NCBI GenBank assembly: GCA_947624025.1
Contig: CANQIJ010000005.1
Span: 1 to 33,612 of the forward strand
Direction: 5' to 3'
Source: an uncultured Lachnospiraceae bacterium
Lineage (GTDB): Bacteria; Bacillota; Clostridia; Lachnospirales; Lachnospiraceae
Length of the DNA stretch: 33,612 bases
A program made the translations under genes and the position numbers. Under the pieces are notes generated by a model that did no database searches, was not told where the DNA came from, and saw only the letters and a list, made by a program, of their open reading frames with translations. Shown piece by piece: positions 27,254 through 33,612 of the stretch; position 1 is the stretch's first letter, and every line of letters begins with the position of its first letter.

Positions 27254-28924
27254 CTAGAACAGTCCGGTAATAACCCCGTTCTCGTTTACATCGATCCCGT
27301 ACGCCGCCGGTTTTTTCGGCAGCCCCGGCATGGTCATGATCGCTCCCGTGATCACCACAACGAAGCCGGCACCGGCGGACACATAGACCTCTCTCACATT
27401 CACCGTAAACCCTGTCGGTCTTCCAAGAAGCGCAGGATCGTCCGAAAGCGAATACTGCGTTTTCGCCATGCAGACCGGCAGATGTCCAAAGCCCAGCTCC
27501 TCCAGCTTCTTCAGCTGCTTCTCGGCCGCGGGCGCATAGGATACGCCATCGGCGCCATATATTTCTGACGCCACCGTCTCTATTTTCGCCTTCAGGCTGA
27601 GGCTGTCATCATAGAGCACTTGAAAGCGGCTTTCCTTCGTCTCCAGCGTTTCGATGACTTTACGGGCAAGCTCCTCGCCGCCTTCGCCGCCTTTGGCCCA
27701 TACTTCGGATAGCGCAAACTCACAGTCTCTTTCCTGACAGAAGCTGCGGACATACGCGATCTCATCCTCTGTGTCGGTGACAAAAGAATTGAGCGTTACG
27801 ACGATCGGGACGCCGTACTTGTGCAGATTCTCAATATGCTTCTCAAGATTGGCAATGCCGGCCTTAAGAGCCGCTATATTTTCCACTGCCAAGTCGGCTT
27901 TGGCAACACCGCCGTTATATTTCAGGGCGCGTATGGTCGCTACCAGTACGACGGCGTCCGGTTTTAGTCCCGCCATCCTGCACTTGATATCAAAGAACTT
28001 TTCCGCTCCCAGATCGGCGCCGAATCCCGCCTCCGTAATGACATAATCCGCTATTTTTAAGGCCGTTTTGGTGGCCCGGATGGAATTGCAGCCATGAGCG
28101 ATATTCGCGAACGGTCCGCCGTGCACGATCGCCGGTGTATGCTCCAGCGTCTGTATCAGGTTCGGCTTCATGGCGTCCTTCAAAAGCGCCGCCATAGCTC
28201 CCACGGCATTTAAATCCGCCGCCGTCACAGGCTCACCCGAATAACTGTACGCAACAATGATCCTGCCGAGTCTTTCCTTCAGATCGTTCATGTCCGATGC
28301 CAGACAGAGAATCGCCATGATCTCCGAGGCAACCGTGATCACGAAATGATCTTCGCGGACAACGCCGTCGGTTCTGCCGCCCATACCTATAACGATATTC
28401 CTCAGCGCCCTGTCGTTCATATCAAGACATCTCTTCCACACGACCTGCCTGGGATCGATCCCCAGCTCATTGCCCTGTTGGATATGATTGTCCAACAGCG
28501 CTGCCAGAAGATTATTGGCCGATGTGATCGCATGGAAATCTCCTGTAAAATGAAGATTCAGATCCTCCATCGGGACCACCTGCGCATAACCGCCTCCCGC
28601 TGCGCCTCCCTTAATGCCAAAGCACGGCCCCAGCGACGGCTCTCTAAGCGCAATGACAGCTTTCTTCCCCAGTCTGCCGAAAGCCTGCCCCAGCCCGACG
28701 CTCGTGGTCGTCTTGCCTTCTCCTGCCGGCGTAGGATTGATGGCGGTTATCAGGATAAGCTTCCCGTCCGGGCCGTCGCTGATCCGGTTTATGTATTCGT
28801 CGGAAAGCTTGGCTTTATACTTACCGTATAATTCCAAATCATCCGGCCCTATCCCGATTCTCCCGGCCACATCCGTAATATTGTCAAGCACTGCTTCCTG
28901 TGCGATCTCAATATCTGTCTTCAA
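27254..28924 (-). CDS. fhs: Formate-tetrahydrofolate ligase
   Basis: [92 protein letters not shown]. Confidence 0.98.
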   Translation of the reverse strand: MKTDIEIAQEAVLDNITDVAGRIGIGPDDLELYGKYKAKLSDEYINRISDGPDGKLILITAINPTPAGEGKTTTSVGLGQAFGRLGKKAVIALREPSLGPCFGIKGGAAGGGYAQVVPMEDLNLHFTGDFHAITSANNLLAALLDNHIQQGNELGIDPRQVVWKRCLDMNDRALRNIVIGMGGRTDGVVREDHFVITVASEIMAILCLASDMNDLKERLGRIIVAYSYSGEPVTAADLNAVGAMAALLKDAMKPNLIQTLEHTPAIVHGGPFANIAHGCNSIRATKTALKIADYVITEAGFGADLGAEKFFDIKCRMAGLKPDAVVLVATIRALKYNGGVAKADLAVENIAALKAGIANLEKHIENLHKYGVPIVVTLNSFVTDTEDEIAYVRSFCQERDCEFALSEVWAKGGEGGEELARKVIETLETKESRFQVLYDDSLSLKAKIETVASEIYGADGVSYAPAAEKQLKKLEELGFGHLPVCMAKTQYSLSDDPALLGRPTGFTVNVREVYVSAGAGFVVVITGAIMTMPGLPKKPAAYGIDVNENGVITGLF

Positions 28925-28981
28925 GCTATATCCTTCCTTTCCTCTGTATCTGTCTGCTCCGGTAAACCGGCCTGCGAAAGA

Positions 28982-31552
28982 TCACAGTGTCTCTTCCACA
29001 AGCTGTTCAAACTCTTCCTCTGTCATCAGTACCTTGCGGGGTTTTGTTCCCTCCTCTTCACCGACGACACCCGCCTCGCACAGCTGGTCCATGATGCGGG
29101 CCGCCCTGTTGAAGCCGATCTTAAAGACCCTCTGCAGCATCCCGATGGAGGCCTTGTCCTTCTCGATGATAAATCTGCCCGCCTCGGCAAAATACTGATC
29201 GTACCCGGAACCGTTCTCGGATGCCGAAGCCCCTGCGCCCGAGCCGTTCCCCATACTCTTGATCTGACTTTCCACGTCATCATCATAGACATTGCCGATA
29301 TTCTGATTCTTCAGGAAGTTTACGACATCCGCGACTTCCTTGTCCGAGACAAAAGCGCCCTGAATACGTGCCGGTTTCGGATATCCCTGCGGATAAAAGA
29401 GCATATCGCCCTTGCCGAGCAGCTTCTCGGCGCCGACCATATCGAGGATCGTCCGTGAATCCACGCCGCTCGATACCGCAAAGGCAACACGGCTGGGCAT
29501 ATTGGCCTTGATCAGTCCCGTGATGACATCGACAGAGGGTCTCTGCGTCGCTATGATCAGATGAATACCGCAGGCTCTCGCAAGCTGTGCCAGACGGCAG
29601 ATGGATTCCTCCACCTCCCCCGGCGCAACCATCATCAGATCCGCGAGCTCGTCCACGATAATAAGGATCTGCGGCAGGACCTCCGGGGCTTCAGGATCCC
29701 CCTGCGCCCGCATACTTTCCACCTTTTTGTTATATCCCTTAAGATCACGGACATTATAGTCCGCAAATTTCTTATAGCGCTCCGTCATCTCGGCAACGCC
29801 CCAGTGAAGGGCCGCCGCCGCTTTCTTGGGATCCGTCACGACGGGGATCAGCAGGTGGGGGATCCCGTTATAAACGCTCAGCTCAACGACCTTGGGATCG
29901 ATCATGATCATCTTGACATCCTCGGGCTTCGCTTTATACAGGATCCCCATAATGATCGTGTTGATACAGACCGACTTACCCGAGCCGGTAGCGCCCGCAA
30001 TGAGCATATGCGGCATCTTGGCGATATCCGCCATAACGATCTTGCCGCCGATATCTTTCCCTACCGCAAACACCAGACGGGATTCGAAATCCTGAAATTC
30101 CCGTGACTCTACCATATCCCGGAACGCTACCGCACTGTTCTCCTTATTGGGAACCTCGATGCCCACCGCCGCTTTGCCGGGAATGGGCGCCTCGATCCGG
30201 ATATCCGTAGCGGCAAGATTTAACTTGATATCATCGGCGAGCCCCACGATCTTGCTCACCTTAACCCCCAGCTCGGGCTGAAGCTCATAGCGGGTGACGG
30301 CAGGTCCCTGGCTGATATCCGTCACCGTCACCTTCACGCCGAACGTTTCAAGCGTCCTTCTCAACCGTTCCGCCGTCTCCTTCAGTTCCTTTGACGAGCT
30401 GCCTCCGGTTTTGCCTGTTCCCTTTTTCAGAAGATTGATCGGAGGAAGCTGATACGGCCTGCTCTCATGCGGCTCCGGCGTTTCTATGATCTCCTGTTCT
30501 TTCTGCTCTTTCTGCTCTTTCTGTTCTTCCGGCTCGTCCGCCGCGCCGCGTATCCGTATCTCATTGAGTGCATCCGATCCGTTTTCTATGTAATGGCGTG
30601 AGTGCGCTTCCTGTACCGGGCGGTAATCCTGTGTTTCATACTCATTGTCCTCCGATACGTTCAGCATGATCTCATGGATGTCGTCACGTACCTTCCGAGC
30701 TTCTTCCCGCTCTCCCTCGCTGCTTTTTTCAAGTGCCGTGTCCAGCATCACGCCTGACACTTTTTTATCCATACGGAGAATCTTCTCGTTTTCAAGCTCC
30801 TCCTCCTTCTGCTGACGCAGCTGTTTGTCCCTGTCTCTCTTCTCCTCCATGGCAAGCTGCCGCTTTCTCGCCCGCTCCCTGCGGTATTCCGCGTCTTCTT
30901 CGGAGCGCCTGAGCATTTTCTCGCCCTGCCTCTTCACACCGCCGATAAAAGATCTCTCCGTGATGATCACCATACAGATGATAGCCAGTACCAGTATTAA
31001 GATGACTGTACCAACGGTTCCTAACAGCTTATGGGAAAGAAAGACTAACGAGCCCGAAAGAACGCCGCCGCCGCTGTGAGCTTCACTGCATCTGGCATAA
31101 ATCTCCCCGACCTGATAACGCTCCATGCCTGCCATATCCACGCTGAACAGTTCGCAGACCATACCGATCAGCAGGAACAGGACAATGCCCGCAGCCAGTT
31201 TTCTGGCCGCAATATGATTGCCCGTATTGGACATGCCGAAAGCGATCGCAAGAAAAACAATAATCGGCGCAATATATGCCGTCAGGCCGAAAATGCCGAA
31301 CATAAAATTGCTGACTGCATTTCCTACGCTGCCGACAATGCCGAAATTACAAAGAAACAGCACGATCGCAAGCGCGAAAAAGACGATCAGCAGGATCTCG
31401 TTGCGGATCGCGGTATCCATCGGTTCTGCCTGAGCCGGACGCTTTCCCCTGCTCTGACGCTCCGATCGGCCGCGCCCGCCGCCTGTATTCTTATTGGAAG
31501 ACGCCGAGCTCCTCTTCGCGGAAGATCGGCTGCCGCCTTTGCCTGATGCCAT
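28982..31552 (-). CDS. ftsK: DNA translocase FtsK/SpoIIIE
   Basis: N-terminal TM region; HMLIAGATGSGKSVCINTIIMGILYKA, PQILIIVDELADLMMVA, IIATQRPSVDVITGLIKANMPSRVAF; C-terminal winged-helix gamma domain. Confidence 0.97.
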   Translation of the reverse strand: MASGKGGSRSSAKRSSASSNKNTGGGRGRSERQSRGKRPAQAEPMDTAIRNEILLIVFFALAIVLFLCNFGIVGSVGNAVSNFMFGIFGLTAYIAPIIVFLAIAFGMSNTGNHIAARKLAAGIVLFLLIGMVCELFSVDMAGMERYQVGEIYARCSEAHSGGGVLSGSLVFLSHKLLGTVGTVILILVLAIICMVIITERSFIGGVKRQGEKMLRRSEEDAEYRRERARKRQLAMEEKRDRDKQLRQQKEEELENEKILRMDKKVSGVMLDTALEKSSEGEREEARKVRDDIHEIMLNVSEDNEYETQDYRPVQEAHSRHYIENGSDALNEIRIRGAADEPEEQKEQKEQKEQEIIETPEPHESRPYQLPPINLLKKGTGKTGGSSSKELKETAERLRRTLETFGVKVTVTDISQGPAVTRYELQPELGVKVSKIVGLADDIKLNLAATDIRIEAPIPGKAAVGIEVPNKENSAVAFRDMVESREFQDFESRLVFAVGKDIGGKIVMADIAKMPHMLIAGATGSGKSVCINTIIMGILYKAKPEDVKMIMIDPKVVELSVYNGIPHLLIPVVTDPKKAAAALHWGVAEMTERYKKFADYNVRDLKGYNKKVESMRAQGDPEAPEVLPQILIIVDELADLMMVAPGEVEESICRLAQLARACGIHLIIATQRPSVDVITGLIKANMPSRVAFAVSSGVDSRTILDMVGAEKLLGKGDMLFYPQGYPKPARIQGAFVSDKEVADVVNFLKNQNIGNVYDDDVESQIKSMGNGSGAGASASENGSGYDQYFAEAGRFIIEKDKASIGMLQRVFKIGFNRAARIMDQLCEAGVVGEEEGTKPRKVLMTEEEFEQLVEETL
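30495..30528 (-). repeat. 9-bp tandem repeat encoding EQK units in the FtsK linker
   Basis: TTCTTTCTGCTCTTTCTGCTCTTTCTGTTC read directly; translates EEQKEQKEQKEQE. Confidence 0.7.
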
Positions 31553-31600
31553 GATAAATGCCTCCTGAGCATACTCTCATCCGATAATATGACTCACTAT

Positions 31601-31629
31601 AGTATAGCATTTTCATTTTGTCTTGTCAT
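31601..31629 (-). promoter_or_regulatory. Putative sigma-A promoter of ftsK
   Basis: Minus strand ATGACA - 17 nt - TATACT with extended -10 (TGC TATACT). Confidence 0.65.
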
Positions 31630-31632
31630 CCC

Positions 31633-32397
31633 TTATTTTGTATCTGACCTTCTTTGTTCTACTATATGGTGGAGTTTTGCGACGGCGTCCTTGATACCGC
31701 CGACCTGGCATATGATTCCTTCGTCCACGGCTTCACTTCCGACAAGAATCGTTCCCACGTCCTTTGTCAGCACCCCTGTCTCCATCATCATTTCCTCCAG
31801 CCGGGATTTGGATATCCTGCAGTGGGAACACACGAAACCCGTGATCCGGTTCTGTATCTGTCTGAAATAATCAAAAGTCTGCTGCACACCGATCACCATC
31901 CCGGTGAGTCTCACCGGATGGATCACCATGGTTCCCGTGGGCACGATATAAGAATAATCCGTACTCACAGCGATCGGTACGCCGATGGAATGACTGCCGC
32001 CAAGCACGAGCGAAACCGTAGGCTTGCTTAACGATGCGATCATCTCCGCGATCGCCAGCCCCGCCTCCACATCTCCGCCCATCGTATTTAGCAGGATCAG
32101 AACGCCGTCAATATCCTTGCTGTCTTCTATCGCGGCAAGCTGCGGCAGAACATGTTCATATTTGGTTGTTTTGGATGTACTGCTCAGATTATCATGTCCC
32201 TCGATCTCTCCGATGATACTGATCAGGTGGATCTTGTGATTCGCCTCATTCTCATCCAGTGTGATCTGGCCCATGTCCCCGATACGTTCGTCCTGATGCT
32301 TCTCTTTATCCCTCTGTTTCTCCTGTTGATCCTGATCCTCGCGCTTTTCTCCGTCTGTATTTTTGTTCTGTCCGTTTTTGCTGTTTTTATTTCCCAT
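31633..32397 (-). CDS. tepA: ClpP-class serine protease homologue, translocation-enhancing protein TepA family
   Basis: LNTMGGDVEAGLAIAEMIASLSKPTVSLVLGGSHSIGVPIAVSTDYSYIVPTGTMVIHPVRLTG; highly charged N-terminal linker; start MGNKNSKN at 32397. Confidence 0.88.
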   Translation of the reverse strand: MGNKNSKNGQNKNTDGEKREDQDQQEKQRDKEKHQDERIGDMGQITLDENEANHKIHLISIIGEIEGHDNLSSTSKTTKYEHVLPQLAAIEDSKDIDGVLILLNTMGGDVEAGLAIAEMIASLSKPTVSLVLGGSHSIGVPIAVSTDYSYIVPTGTMVIHPVRLTGMVIGVQQTFDYFRQIQNRITGFVCSHCRISKSRLEEMMMETGVLTKDVGTILVGSEAVDEGIICQVGGIKDAVAKLHHIVEQRRSDTK

Positions 32398-32447
32398 TGC
32401 ACCCTCCGACTTAAGCATGACCGTCATATGCATTCCACTGCTGGAAC

Positions 32448-32486
32448 CAAAAAGAGAATCACAGGTCTGTGCTTCTGCGATTCTCT
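32448..32486 (-). terminator. Rho-independent terminator downstream of the polytopic membrane protein gene
   Basis: Minus strand AGAGAATCGCAG-AAGCACAGAC-CTGTGATTCTCT then TTTTT; 12-bp stem with one G-T pair. Confidence 0.75.
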
Positions 32487-32537
32487 CTTAGTTTGCGTTA
32501 TATACGGATATTTATACATACAGACATGCTTTACCAG

Positions 32538-33612
32538 TCAGGGCAGATCAAAATCATCATTCTCCGGCACCTCGACATCGTACTTCATATCCTCCTGCGC
32601 CACATCATACTGATAATCCATTTCCTTTTTCACATGCTTCTTAGGAAGCGGGAGCGGATTCTCGATATAGTTGGTTCCGCCTTTCGTCTCCGCGCCCAGA
32701 TTGATCTCCTCTATCGCCGCCTGTATCACCTTCGCCTGATCGCCGAACAGGCAGTTCTGTAATCCAAGCCCGCCCAGGACAGCCCACAGATACAGCGCAG
32801 GTGCAGCGCATCCCTGTACACCGCACAGTGACGCGGGCACTGCGATCAGCCCCATCACGATCCAGGGCATATAATTCTGTTCTCTGCCGCTTCTGAAATA
32901 TTCAAATACCAAAAAAGAAGAAAACACCGTCGCTCCCAGGAAAAAAGCGCTCTCCGGGCCCGCCGGAATCGCCGGAAGCAAGGCGCTGCCCGACAGGTTT
33001 CCGGACATTGTACGCAAAAAGGCCAGATCTTTAACAAAACCGCCGTCAAAAGGCGCCCATACCGCTGCGGCCGCCCACAGTGCGGCACATGACAGCAATG
33101 CCGCCGCCATTACAGCTGCCGTCATACCTCTGCCGTTACGCCCCGGCCGATCCTCCAGTCGTTTTTTGACGCCGAACACCGTCGACAGCGTCACAATGAG
33201 CAGCAAGGCTGCCGGAACCGCAAGATAAGCCAAAAATCCCATCGCCGCGCCGGATGCCACAGCCCACAGGACCGCCGCCGGCACTGCGAGACGCGCCTCG
33301 CAGTATGCCCTGACAAAGGACGCTGTGATCAGCATAACGAACAGCCAGCAGACAAAGAACAGCCATTCCGGCGTAAACACAAAAAGATCCTCCAGGCAGG
33401 CTGCCGAACAGGCAAGATACAGGCAGGCCATACATGCCGGCAGGCGTCCGGCCAGCATCCTTGTCACCCAAAACGCCAGGATCAGGGCAGCTGTCTGCAG
33501 AAGAATCTGCAGAAAAACAGCGGATGCGGGCTTGTCACCCAGGAAGGCAAGCGCCGCCGTCAACAGCCTGACATAAAAAAGATCCATGCCGTAACCGGAA
33601 GCCGCAGCAGAC
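32538..33612 (-). CDS. Polytopic membrane protein, possibly GT39-like glycosyltransferase C-terminal part (5' end cut off by the right window edge)
   Basis: Open frame continues to the edge upstream of the ORF-track ATG (...SAAASGYG-MDLFYVRL); many TM helices; cytoplasmic tail KKHVKKEMDYQYDVAQEDMKYDVEVPENDDFDLP. Confidence 0.6.
   Translation of the reverse strand, partial: SAAASGYGMDLFYVRLLTAALAFLGDKPASAVFLQILLQTAALILAFWVTRMLAGRLPACMACLYLACSAACLEDLFVFTPEWLFFVCWLFVMLITASFVRAYCEARLAVPAAVLWAVASGAAMGFLAYLAVPAALLLIVTLSTVFGVKKRLEDRPGRNGRGMTAAVMAAALLSCAALWAAAAVWAPFDGGFVKDLAFLRTMSGNLSGSALLPAIPAGPESAFFLGATVFSSFLVFEYFRSGREQNYMPWIVMGLIAVPASLCGVQGCAAPALYLWAVLGGLGLQNCLFGDQAKVIQAAIEEINLGAETKGGTNYIENPLPLPKKHVKKEMDYQYDVAQEDMKYDVEVPENDDFDLP

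Noticed and set aside
31585-31602. A functional T7-type phage promoter or vector contamination
   Set aside because: Sequence is continuous with native tepA and ftsK and overlaps a good host promoter; no phage genes or vector sequence around. Kept only as a curiosity.
31633-32397. TepA as a novel protease system
   Set aside because: Matches the known TepA/ClpP-like family with GGSHSIGVP and IHPVR motifs; ordinary apart from its charged N-terminus.
1-33612. CRISPR array, transposon, prophage, tRNA or rRNA
   Set aside because: No regular direct repeats with spacers, no transposase/integrase or phage proteins, and no tRNA/rRNA-like stretch recognised in the mostly coding sequence.

Overview
The window reads as a stretch of a spore-forming, Lachnospiraceae-like Firmicute (Clostridia) chromosome. 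That taxonomic call is inferred from gene content only. All 29 protein-coding loci I can support lie on the minus strand; the plus-strand ORFs look like antisense shadows. In minus-strand transcription order (right to left) the content is: a polytopic membrane protein cut by the right edge; a TepA/ClpP-like protein; FtsK/SpoIIIE; formate-THF ligase; FolD; a zinc-ribbon/TPR/CHB_HEX_C membrane protein; NfnA/NfnB; a Dabb protein; a MORN-repeat membrane protein; a zinc-ribbon membrane protein; RlmH; pyrimidine-nucleoside phosphorylase; YqfC, YqfD, PhoH, a membrane HD-domain protein and YbeY; a SpoVB/MATE-like flippase; a BofC-like protein; a BaiN/HI0933-like flavoprotein; a sugar ABC transporter (ATPase, two permeases, binding protein); an OB-fold-like lipoprotein; a frameshifted FAD-dependent dehydrogenase; and ProB, 5-FTHF cyclo-ligase and ProA (ProA cut by the left edge). 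I see no rRNA, tRNA, CRISPR array, transposase or prophage. No clear new multi-gene system is evident. The best leads are a truncated HDIG-family protein whose HD motif looks degenerate, a binding protein that appears anchored at both ends, a gene apparently broken by a deletion of about 20 nt, a near-perfect T7-promoter-like sequence embedded in the probable ftsK promoter, and three signal-transducer-like membrane proteins of unknown function.
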